From Diabrotica undecimpunctata (Eukaryota > Arthropoda > Insecta > Coleoptera > Chrysomelidae): a stretch of DNA of 64,000 nucleotides. Under the pieces are notes generated by a model. That model ran no database searches. It saw only the letters and a program-made list of their open reading frames with translations, and had not been told where the DNA came from. Of the stretch, positions 54,902 through 64,000 are shown one piece after another. Both the position numbers and the translations under genes were made by a program. Each line of letters opens with the position of its first letter. Position 1 is the stretch's first letter. The stretch covers positions 67,704,141 through 67,768,140 of the forward strand of contig NC_092809.1 in assembly GCF_040954645.1 (NCBI RefSeq), written 5' to 3'.

Positions 54902-55286
54902 TACAAAATTGTAAGGACTAGTTGAGAATAAGATAAAAAAAAACAGGATACGCAATTTAGAGAAAATATTTTAGCAAGATGCAGGTTTGTATATAAGTAT
55001 ATTATATTTGGGTAGATGTATAAATTTGATGCCTTGTTTTTTTGTTTAGGTTGGAAACTACATTAAAATTTTTAGCAACAGGGCAAACGTTTAGATCATT
55101 AATGTATTCAACTCGTATACATGAAAGTTGCATTTGTAGGTTTGTACCTAAAATTTGTGAAACTATATATACCAGTCTAAAAGAAATGTATTTGAAGGTA
55201 AATATACACTAGATAAAATTATGAAAAGTAGCTAACGTTATTTTTAGACCCCAACATGGTTAAATGTTGCTAAAGGACTTTCAAGA

Positions 55287-56537
55287 CATCAGTAACATTC
55301 AAGACATCAGGAACATCAGTAACAGTCATTTTAAGACATCAGTAACACTCAGATGGGATTCAGAAAAGGGCTGGGTACAAGGGAGGCTCTGTTTGCAATG
55401 AACGTTCTCTCACAGATATGCTTAGACATGAAACAAGAAATTTACACCTGCTTTATTGATTTCGAAAAGGCCTTTGACAAAGTACAACATGAACCACTAA
55501 GACAAATTCTAATAAAGAAAAATATAGACAGCCGAGATATTCGAATTATATGCAACCTATATTGGAATCAAACAGCAAATGTGAAGGTTGAGGGTAGGCT
55601 AACAGAAGAAATTCAAATCCGTCGAGGAGTCCGGCAGGGATGCATCTTGTCGCCACTTTTATTTAATCTGTATAGTGAAGCTATCTGTGAACAAGCACTC
55701 GAGAAAGAAGATCTTGGTCTGATAATAAATGGTGAGACGATCAACAATATAAGGTATGTTGACGATACGGTTCTCCTAACGGGAACGCTAGTAGAACTAC
55801 AACATCTCGTTCAAAGTCTCAATATATACTGTAACAGTTACGGCTTGAAAATTAATTTGAAAAAAACTAAATTTATGGTAATCACGAAATCAAAGAACAT
55901 CAGAGCTAATCTTGTAATAGACAATACAACGATTGAGCGTGTGTCCTGTTATAAATATCTAGGTGCTTGGATCACAGACGATACTGATCAAACAAAAGAG
56001 ATTAGATGTAGAATAGAAATCGCTAGATCAGTCTTTAATAGAATGCGCAAACTCTTTTGCAATCGTGATATCAATATAAAGTTACGAATACGAATGCTGC
56101 GGTGTTATGTATTTTCTACCCTGTTGTATGGAGTAGAGGCTTGGACACTAAAACAGTTGACCACAAAAAACATCGAAGCTTTCGAGATGTGGTGCTATAG
56201 GCGCATTCTCAGAATATCATGGATGGACCGCGTCACTAACACGCAAGTACTCCAAACTTCAGACAAAAGATGTGAAATTCTAAATGAGATAAAAACTAGA
56301 AAGATGGAATACTTGGGGCACATTGTGAGAGGTGAAAAGTACGAACTTTTAAGAAATATCATGCAGGGCAAAATTAAGGGCAAAAAAAGTGTGGGAAGAA
56401 GAAAAATATCGTGGCTTCGTAATCTACGTGAATGGTTTGGGTGTAGTTCGATTGAACTTTTTAGGCGCGCTGCTAACAAAGTCGCAGTGGCCAATCTCCA
56501 ATCTCCGCTAGGAGTGGCACGAGAAGAAGAAGAAGAA
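55287..56537 (+). mobile_element. RTE-like element, GAA-tail, with 5' filler
   Basis: Inserted in the Harbinger transposase. Flanks AGGACTTTCAAGA (55274-55286) and AGGATTTTAAGA (56538-56549) look like an aged or imperfect duplication. The element proper begins near 55351. The 65 bp before it are built from repeats of AAGACATCAGTAACA. The 3' end is (GAA)n. Confidence 0.8.
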
Positions 56538-56540
56538 AGG
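55353..56540 (+). CDS. RTE-like reverse transcriptase, C-terminal 400 residues, open
   Basis: Uninterrupted frame: MGFRKGLGTREALFAMNVL, CFIDFEKAFDKVQHE, IRRGVRQGCILSPLLFNLYS, NNIRYVDDTVLL (catalytic, YVDD instead of the YADD in its relatives), KINLKKTKFMVI, YKYLGAWITDDTDQ, YGVEAWTL, MWCYRRILRISWMDRV, YLGHIVRGEKYELL and WLRNLREWFG. The frame reads through the GAA tail into the target until 56576, so the last dozen residues are not element sequence. Endonuclease and RT fingers are missing. Confidence 0.88.
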
Positions 56541-57889
56541 ATTTTAAGAAATGTGGTAGTTTCCCAACTGTATTAGTGATTTGGATGGAAAACATATAAT
56601 CTTTACCTGCTGGTTCATATTATTACAATTATAAATGGAATTACTCAATAGTTTTATTAGCCATGTGTGATTCGGCTTATAAATTCACTTACTATAATGT
56701 AGGAATAAATGGCCGCATAAGTGGTGGTGGTGTTATCCGAGAAAGTAATCTGTGTGGAGCCCTAGAAAATAACTCTTTAAATTTACCCCTAAATCGGGCT
56801 TTACTCAGTCATACATAGAAAATTCCATTTGTAATAATTGCAGATATTGCGTTCACGTTAACCAGTCAAATTATGGAACCTTTTCCTAATAGGATATTGT
56901 TAGAATCTGAAAAAATATTCAATTATCGACTCTTTAGAGCACGTCGAATGATTGAAAGCTCATTTGGAATCTTAGCTAACAGGTTTAGAGTATTGCTTAA
57001 TCCAATAAATTTAAATGCAAATAACGTAGTAAAAATAATTTTGGCTTACTTAGCGTTGCATAATTTATTAGTTTCAGGGAATTTTAAAGCATATTTATGT
57101 AGAACAAGATGAATCACAGGTTACGTTTTCAAATAGATTAAGTAATCAAGCAGGAAATCGTCCGACAGCTAAAGCTAAAGCTAAATGTAAGAAATGAAAT
57201 TAAGGAGTATTTCAACAGTAATAGTGGTTCAGTTAATTGGCAAAATACTGCCCTACAGAGATGTAACATGTAAAAGATGTATATTATTATTAATAAATAA
57301 GTAATTCAAAATTTAAATAAAAGACAACATACATATTTCTGGATTTTTATGTTTAAAACTTATGTTTCTGGCATCCCAAATAATGTATGTTATTTTTTCT
57401 TGTGTTTCTAATAATGTCTCTTCATCAGACACCAAAAGCTGTAACTGACTCTCCACATTCTGCAAATATTTTTAAATATGACTTTGTAGGAATAGTCTTC
57501 ACAGGTTTTTGCTGCTCTTCGTTTGCCAGAGCATTGTTAACGGGGAAAAACATCAGCCGCTTTATTAAAAAAAATCTCTCATCGTCAGGATTCTTCCTTT
57601 CTTTCAGCCACTTTCTCATAATGAGGGCTATGATGTAGCATTTATGTGAAATAATTACATGCTGTAAACTCCGATTTTAACACATTTATGTAAAAATTTT
57701 CAAATCGGTATGATGTAAGAACTACGTATAACGGGTTGCCTACCTTGATATGTAATTTATCTATATGTAAATGTAATTTTTAAGCTGTCTAAAATTAGGT
57801 GCCGTTTTCGCTCTTAGTTAGGTTATGTTATTGTATGTAATTTGTGGAAACAATTTACTATTTTTTTATAATTATAATAAAATAAACTA

Positions 57890-58235
57890 ATGGCTTCAAT
57901 TAAAAAGAAAACAACCAGGAAACAATTGGAAGTGATGTTAGACTTCATAAAAATAAATAGTGCTTACTGGCAAAATAGTCAAGGAAGGCCAAGAAAGTAT
58001 AGCCCAATTGTGAGAGGAATTTGCTATCATGGTAAATACAGTAGATGGTGGCCCTAAAAAAAACAGGAGAACAATGAAGACATGTAAGAAAATTAATTTC
58101 TGTTACTATCAAATTTAATAAATGCTAAATTTTTAGGTGTTCAATGAGTGGAAGATTTTGCAACTCATTTCAAAGATTCATCTTGGGGAGCCCCAGATTA
58201 TAAATACATTGGATTTTAAAGGTAAAGATTAATGA
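57890..58235 (+). pseudogene. Myb/SANT-like DNA-binding protein of the inner Harbinger element
   Basis: The ATG at 57890 starts MASIKKKTTRKQLEVMLDF, followed by GRPRKYSPI. In a second frame come VNTVDGGPKKTGEQW, a 53-bp GT-AG intron (58084-58136), and FNEWKILQLISKIHLGEP. This is the layout of the Myb_DNA-bind_5 proteins that accompany Harbinger transposases. A frameshift lies near 58030, and the gene appears truncated by the repeat array that follows. Confidence 0.65.
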
Positions 58236-58379
58236 TTGATGTATTATGTTTATTATGGTGTATAACATTTTTCAGAAGGAAAAGGAAGTCAACCTGTGAA
58301 AATCAAAAAGGCAATAATTTTATTTAAAATTCTATAAACATATCCGTTATAAAATTATATCTCAATTATGGAATAAACT

Positions 58380-59860
58380 GAATATAAACATTTTTTTAAC
58401 AATTTTATAACTCAAAATTTTGTAGCCACTTTGTAATATGTTTCAGATTTTTTGTTTTGTCTTGATCTTTGTGTTATTCTTTTTGATTTTGTAACTAATT
58501 GTAACATAAATACCTACATATCATTATGAAATATACTAATTACATATAAACACTTTTATTTAACAATTTGTTTTTATTTTTTTTATTTTACAACACCGAA
58601 GTTTGCAGCAATAATACTTCTTCATATTCTCTAAGGGTTATGAGCACATTTGGACCATTTTGTAATATATTTTAGTTTGTTTTACCATTATCATTAGTCA
58701 ACATCAATGCAACACAGGAATATATGTTTCCAGCTTTAACAGGGCTGTAATGTAAAACCCTGAGCTTGTGCAAATAATTTTTTAGGACAATCCTCCATTC
58801 ACCCTTGTGTCTACCAACTCTTCTCTACATTCTAACCTCAATAGATTTTAAATCATCCTCTAAATTGTCTTGATACCTAAGTCTTGGTCTTCTTCTGGTT
58901 TATTGTCCCATCACCCCTCTTCTGGTAAAAACCTTTCCGACTGTTGCAACTACCTCTTGCCTGATGAAATGCTCTATCCAAGTAAGGTATGCTACCCTAA
59001 TGAATTTTATGTCAGGTTCCACAAAGGTTCTATACAACCCGAAGTTGTAATGCCTGTGCTACAAACCTTGTTCTTTGTAGTAGTATATTTTAGGTGTATT
59101 TGTAGGTTTACTTTGTGGTATATTTTAGGTTTGTGTTAATTTTTGAAATTGTATTTTTAACTTGTATGTTTTGATTTTCCAAGGGTTTTAACAAATTTTT
59201 GGACTACTTTGTAATATATTTTAAATTTGTTTGCTTTGAACTTTTGCAATTAATTGTAACATACAGGTTTTATGTTTTTAAACATTTTTATTTAACAATT
59301 TTATAACACAAAGTTTGTATAAATATAAATCATATAATTATAAAATAAACTGAGGATAAACATTTTTATTTAAATATTTTATAACATAACATTTGCAGCG
59401 ATAACACTTCTTTATATTCTCTAAGGGTTTTCAAAACTTTTGAGCCAGGTTGTAATATATTTTTATTTTGTTAGTGTTGTCATTTTTGTAATTAATTGTA
59501 ACATACATGATTTACGTTTTTGTTTTTAACAATATATAAACATTTTTAATTTAATATGTTATAATACAGTGTGCAGCAATATAATGTCTTCGTATTATCT
59601 AAACAGTTTAAAAAAAATTTGAGCCACTTAGTAATATGTTTTAGATTGTTTGTTTTGAGCACTAAACTATACTAGATTATAAAACTCTATCATATATATT
59701 ATAAAATGATGAAATATCACTAAATTGTAAAATTATATTACTTAACTATATTTGATTATAAAACTATATCACTATTTATCATTGTGAAATAAATAAATTA
59801 TGAAAATATTAATAAGTTTTTGTTTCACTACACAAAGTTTGCAGCAATAACACTTCTTAT
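58380..59860. repeat. Degenerate tandem repeat array
   Basis: At least six imperfect units of roughly 150-180 bp, each with AAACATTTTTATTTAACA, TTTGCAGCAATAACACTTCT, TATTCTCTAAGGGTT, GTAATATATTTT and TGTAACATA in that order. Best seen at 58388, 58552, 59160, 59276, 59358, 59540 and 59800. An RTE fragment interrupts it at about 58745-59040. Confidence 0.8.
58745..59040 (-). pseudogene. RTE-like RT C-terminal fragment in the tandem array
   Basis: The minus strand reads FIRVAYLDRAFHQARG, then RPRLRYQDNLEDDLKSIEV, RMWRRVGRHKGEWRIVLK, the usual end of these proteins. It is short and broken. Confidence 0.55.
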
Positions 59861-59879
59861 TCTCTGTGCTTCCAACACC

Positions 59880-60251
59880 CAACCATTGTTTTGATTTGCC
59901 TCCTTTGGAATCATTTCTATGAGAACTACAGGCTGTACTTAATCTTTTTCACCATTTTGGCACAAAGTGTTCCACTATCCCTGCAGCTATTTCTGTTAAT
60001 ACTTTACTAAATGTACTTTGTTCCATTGAAAATAACAGGTTGTTGCCAGTACATTTTTGGTAACTTTCATTTCCTACAAAATTAAGTAGGGTAGGGAGAG
60101 AACCTTTAATTCTATTGCAATTTAGTTAGAGCTGGTTATCTATTTCAAATGGGTTACTGGTGTCCCGTAACTGAAGTTGCTCTACATTTACATAATTTCT
60201 TTCTGCCACATCATTCAATTCATTGAGTAATAACAAATTTACAAAATCCAT
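59880..60251 (-). pseudogene. HARBI1-like transposase N-terminus (inner element)
   Basis: The ATG at 60251 starts MDFVNLLLLNELNDVAERNY, then EQLQLRDTSNPFEIDNQ. A gap follows where the helix-turn-helix should be, then SYQKCTGNNLLFSMEQSTFS, KVLTEIAAGIVEHFVPKW. The match is the first third of a Harbinger transposase; the catalytic DDE part is deleted and replaced by the repeat array. The inner element therefore depends on a transposase from elsewhere. Confidence 0.7.
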
Positions 60252-61469
60252 TTTTTCAAAAACAAACAAGAAGCCAAAAGTTAGGTTAATTTGAATTATC
60301 TGACAGATCTTCAGGATATGACAGAACCGAAAATAACGTTTTATGTAATTTTCTGCTGTGGCTTGGTCATTTTACGCATAGCAACGCAGGGCATGATACA
60401 TCATACCGTTTTTACACATTATGTTTTGAGAACTGTAATCTGATGTACGTTTTCTGAATTTTACACTAGTATGTAATTATTTACGTAAATGATACATCAT
60501 AGCCCCCATTATCTCCTCCAGAGGGGTTGTCTCTTAATGTAGGGGTAGGCATATTCGGTGATGCTGAAGGAACCTGTAAAATCAATCAATCAATAAAAAA
60601 ATAAATGATTAATATAATAATAAATAAATTAAAATTTATTTCCTATTTGTATTCATATTTTGACAAGCTTTTTTAGTTAGAAGTTAAAACGTTAATAAAA
60701 AAAAAACACTTTTCAGCTTATATGATTTTAATTCCCAATAAATTTTTTAACACTATTATATCCTCAAACTAAAATTCCTCATAATTATTTTCCACTTAAA
60801 AAATTTCAAACAACATTGGTAAATGAAAGTTTATACTAAGAATACAATAATAATAATTTTGAAAATTTTTGTTTTAGATCTCCTCTTTTTGATTCTGACT
60901 ACTAACAAAATCTATTTCATTTTCTTGGACATAATCCATGGTAACATTTTTATTGGGTGGTAGAATTGTTAAAGACGAAAGGCTGTCCTGTGAGCACCTA
61001 AGTATTTAATGATCCGATACGAATAATATTTTTTAATAATACCATAGTGAAGGTTTGTCAATCTAATAAAATAAAATAATTATAGAGCAACTATTAGGTT
61101 AAAAAAAAACATTACTTATACTGCTACTTTTTTTCATTTCATAAAAAGCCGCAATGTAATAGAAATATTACTTACATCATCGCTACCAGCTCCGCTTTTT
61201 ACAGATGATAAAATCTTCTATGTTGTAAGAAATTTGTTCGTAAATTGTTAAACTTGGCTTTTATCTCTGCTACAGCTACATCTACACCAAGTTTGTAAAT
61301 TTCCGCCTTCATTTCTTCTAAAGCTTTTACTTTCGCATTCCTCTCTTTGTACAATGGATGTTTTGGCACATATACACAAGGATTTGCTTTATATAGCTCG
61401 ATTAACCTTTCTATTTGATTGTGACTCCACATATTCAAAAACAGAATAATAATATACAAACGTAACATA

Positions 61470-62800
61470 ACCTCACTTTTAGTTAATATTATTTTGCCAT
61501 TTTTAGTACAAGAAAATAGAACATGCTCTAATTTTTAGTACTAAATTTAGTACTGAATTTAGCATAATAAAGCTGACCCAAAACACAAAACTATTAAGAT
61601 CCTAGAAAACCTTTAATACTAATTATATAATATTCAAACTTTACATACTACAAAAATTGTTAAAATCTTTGTTTATGCAAATATAAATAGAATAACTTAA
61701 TAACTGTTATGAATTATGAATAATGTTTGCAACATTTTCTGCAATTTTTTTCTATTTGGAATTCACATCATTTTGTAAATATCTATTTGTTTTTACATCT
61801 ATATAAAAATAATATTTGTTAAAAATTGCTTTGATGAATTAGAGTTTAATTAATTTCTCAAAAATATTTTTTATAACTATATTAGTAGCAAGCAATAAAT
61901 GTCATATATCAATCAATATGTTGGCAGTCCAATGACCGTTTCGTTTAAACAGTTTTAAACATATTGTTTACACCACTCAAAGTTTGACAAACGCTGATAT
62001 CCTCTGCATTGCATTAAGCCACATTTTCTTTCACGAATATAAAACTTCATATGATTTTCAAAGTCTATTATTTTGTCTTTCTTTCGTAGCGTTTTCATTA
62101 CAACTGTGTAGAAATACATCTTTTTTATCTATACAAACCATGAAACGTGTTCTTTGTGGCTCTTTTGTCACACTTTGGGATTCTTTCAATTATTTATCCA
62201 GTCCTTTTGTCAGGCATCAAAAAACGAAGGGAAAAAAGGCATTAGTATCTACTGTACAGACGACATCTCATTCCCAAAAAACAAGTAAAAATCCTACCAG
62301 ATCATCTTGGAAGACCGTGCGACTGTCTGTCCCAGATAAGATTTTCGGCAGAGAAAATTTGTCTTTCTTTTATATAGTGGCAGACAAAGAGAATATTATG
62401 TTACACTATTGTGTGAGTAACTGAAAGCTGTTAGTAATTAGTAAAGATTTAACTTTTATTTGTGGATAAATATTTTAGGATAAATAAATGTATTAAGTAA
62501 CAAACAAATGCTCTTTATTGCTATTAACTTTTATTTAATTTTGTTTTATTATTTTAATTAAATCTCGAATTTTTCTCGAAAGTACACTACTAGAATTACA
62601 ATGTCTTATTTAAAATTTCAAAATTCATATAACCTCATGAGGGATGCGATAAATTTTTCAATAAAAAATAATTCATAAAAATACAGTTAATTTACATATA
62701 TTTTTTTTTTTGTTTTAGACTGATTTATCACATGGTCTATATATAGATATACAAGCGTAATAACGCATAAAATTATTACTGGATACTCTCAGCTAATCAG
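61470..62800. other. Mostly non-coding; one unrecognised 146-codon frame
   Basis: The plus-strand frame 61984-62424 is open (start MTNADILCIALSHIFFHEYK) with a hydrophobic first half and a Lys/Ser/Thr-rich second half. I recognise no domain and no splice signals. It could be chance in AT-rich DNA or part of the outer Harbinger element's right end, whose terminal repeat I did not find. Confidence 0.3.
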
Positions 62801-62811
62801 ACAACAAACTA

Positions 62812-63480
62812 GATTTGCTTCCATTTGCCAAAAGAGACGAAGACGAAGAGATCATTAAATATATGAACAAAAAAGGGGCAATTGAACCATCAAACAGTCC
62901 ATGGACATCACCAGTAGCGCTAGTAAAGAAGAGAGATGTTTCAACGCGTTTTTGTATCGACTACCGTCAGCTCAATGCGGTACCTAAGAAAGGTAGTTAT
63001 CCTTTGCCCAGAATAGACGATACATTGGACACTCTCTCGGTTCTCGTTGGTTTTCCACACTCGATCTAAAAATTGGAGCAATTTACAGTTATACAGGGAT
63101 TTAGCAGTTCACAGTTATGCCTTCTGGTTTATGTAATGCCCCTGTCATATGTGAAAGATTAATGGAGGCAGTTTTAAGAGGTCTAACATGGAAAATATGC
63201 CTGGTTTACTTAGATAATGTAATTTTGGTTGGAAGATCCTTCGATAAACATGCTAAAAATCTGATATGTCTTTTAACGATTGCGGGCAGCGAATTTAAAG
63301 TAGGGTCCGAAGAATTGTCACAGGTTTTGATCAAAAGTGAAATACTTGGGACATATTGTAGCCAGTAATGGTGTAACAGCTGATTACGAAGAAGTTGCAC
63401 CAATTAATGATTGCCAGTACCAAGCGATAAATTAAAAATTAGAAATTTTCTTGGTCAATGTACATATTACCGACATTTTG
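62812..63480 (+). pseudogene. Gypsy-type LTR retrotransposon pol fragment (RT)
   Basis: [40 protein letters not shown] and RIDDTLDTL, then a frameshift near 63050, FTVMPSGLCNAPVICERLME (palm), and VYLDNVILVGRSFDKH, where the usual YLDD is YLDN. A later frameshift leads to LGTYC/LGHIVASNGVTADYEE and a fragment of the connection domain up to about 63530. The catalytic Asp is mutated and the frame broken. No protease, integrase or defined LTR was found. Confidence 0.8.
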
Positions 63481-63539
63481 TCAAATGATTTGCCAACATC
63501 TTTAAGCCATTAACAAAGTGGACAGAAGATGGCAAACAA

Positions 63540-64000
63540 TATATATGTATTGAAGATTGTAAGAAGCATACTTAAAGTGATCTTCCGAGAAAGCGGCGTA
63601 CGAATTACTGTGTGTTGCTTTAACCCGAAGAGTTCAAGGACAGTAGACTGTTATTTTTTTCTGAGCGATTCAGGCAGAGCTGGAGTGTCCTATAGATTCC
63701 GGCATCCTGAAACTACATATAGAGTTACTGATCGAAAAGCTCAGATTTAAGAGAAGTGCTGGGTAACGAACAAGCTAATTTCAGCGTACTCCATACAACG
63801 GTTGCATCTCTGGAAACGATGATGTGAGTTCAAGAATTTTTAAGATCGACCGGCTGACAGATCGAGGCCTTTATACAAGTGAGAGTAGTGGTGAACTATT
63901 CCAGATTATTCTAGTACATATCGACTTACATATTATAAGCCGCGCTAATATTAGTTTAGTTCAGTTCCACGGTTAGAACAAAACCTAAAGCTAAGATTAA
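63540..64000. other. Unassigned 3' flank
   Basis: GC content rises slightly relative to the neighbours. It might include part of a Gypsy LTR, but no repeat pair is available within the window to show this. Confidence 0.3.

Larger units (their letters stand above)
50765..57271 (+). pseudogene. PIF/Harbinger transposase (HARBI1-like), cut by three transposons
   Basis: Segments in order: FLQKKRIWRKKNISREEG (50870-50936); a piece at 52246-52303 (NKELLEF.HIKTFYE); GLVENKIKKNRIRNLENILA (54905-54984); after an intron LETTLKFLATGQTFRSLMYS and FVPKICETIYTSLK (55050-55197); TPTWLNVAKG (55248-55286); then DLDGKHI (first D), DSAYKFTYYNVGINGRISGG, IIADIAF (second D), FNYRLFRARRMIESSFGILA (E) and a tail ending near 57271. 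GT-AG introns lie at 54985-55049 and 55198-55247. The DDE triad is recognisable. Cut by elements at 50948-52234, 52304-54901 and 55287-56537, with added stops. Confidence 0.85.
57623..60507. mobile_element. Second, smaller Harbinger-type element inside the MADF gene
   Basis: Left end GAGGGCTATGATGTAGC and right end (inverted) GGGGGCTATGATGTATC continue as similar terminal repeats for about 38 bp, flanked by AT at 57621-57622 and 60508-60509. A second TATGATGTA-type motif occurs about 80 bp inside each end. It contains a Myb-like gene (plus), a HARBI1-like start (minus), a tandem repeat array and an RTE fragment. The short AT duplication and GGGGCTATGATG-type ends recall ISL2EU-type Harbinger elements; that assignment is inferred. 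Confidence 0.8.
57315..61432 (-). pseudogene. Harbinger partner gene with MADF domain, interrupted
   Basis: Exon 1 (61432-61176): MWSHNQIERLIELYKANPCV, HPLYKERNAKVKALEEMK, VAEIKAKFNNLRTNFLQHRR, a MADF DNA-binding domain, ending at a GTAAGT donor. Exon 2 (61062-60874): IDKPSLWYY and ILRCSQDSLSSL with two in-frame TAA codons. Exon 3 starts after TTTTACAG at 60573 (VPSASPNMPTPTLRDNPSGG), is cut by the inner Harbinger element and resumes at 57620 with a C-terminal part (about LQLLVSDEETLLETQEKI). In PIF/Harbinger elements a Myb or MADF protein aids transposase entry and DNA binding. It is convergent with the HARBI1-like gene, ends about 45 bp apart. Confidence 0.8.

Noticed and set aside
63600..64000. 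Possible Gypsy LTR
   Set aside because: No second copy in the window and no clear TG...CA ends; left unassigned.

Overview
The window is AT-rich eukaryotic DNA, most likely from an arthropod and probably an insect. That inference rests on the mix of transposon families (RTE-like, jockey, I/LOA-type, CR1-like, Penelope, BEL/Pao, Gypsy, pogo-like, Tc1, hAT, piggyBac, PIF/Harbinger), on short GT-AG introns of about 50-110 bp, and on codon use. I see no host protein gene, tRNA, rRNA or CRISPR array. Almost everything that can be read is transposon, mostly broken and deeply nested. Many nesting steps can be proved by target-site duplications (TSDs) that I located by eye.

1-9 kb: an RTE-like copy sits in a (TA)n tract (135-1020). 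CR1-like and RTE fragments follow, then a jockey fragment split by an RTE-like insert (4517-5020, 11-bp TSD), and a complete but decayed pogo-like DNA transposon (5555-8104). 8.7-13.7 kb: a Tc1-like gene is cut in two by an RNase H-bearing LOA/I-type element, which is itself cut by an RTE-like element (9639-11158, 13-bp TSD). 15-17 kb holds a piggyBac remnant and MITE fragments.

17.3-28.6 kb is a shredded BEL/Pao gag on the minus strand. It carries a Penelope-like element with two head-to-head GIY-YIG arms (17887-24671). That element is split by an apparently intact 5.7-kb jockey retrotransposon (18842-24534; ORF1 and ORF2 open; 14-bp TSD). The same gag also carries a hAT element (25208-28139) split by an RTE-like element (26091-27857).

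28.6-43.4 kb: inverted repeats, a jockey remnant, a CR1-like remnant, a second BEL/Pao copy (35.1-37.9 kb) holding an RTE stub, a perfect-armed MITE and another RTE-like copy, then a further RTE copy and a second piggyBac remnant. 43.5-48.4 kb: one I-type element inserted in another.

48.6-61.4 kb is organised around a PIF/Harbinger element. Its HARBI1-like transposase (plus) has been cut by a jockey/CR1-type element, a second pogo-like element (52304-54901) and an RTE copy. Its convergent MADF partner gene (minus) has been cut by a second, smaller Harbinger element (57623-60507) with its own Myb-like and HARBI1-like genes. 62.8-63.5 kb is a Gypsy pol fragment.

The only element that looks capable of autonomous movement is the jockey copy at 18842-24534. 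The most unusual designs are the pogo-like family whose transposase ends in a PHD-like C4HC3 finger, and the Penelope copy with near-identical inverted arms.
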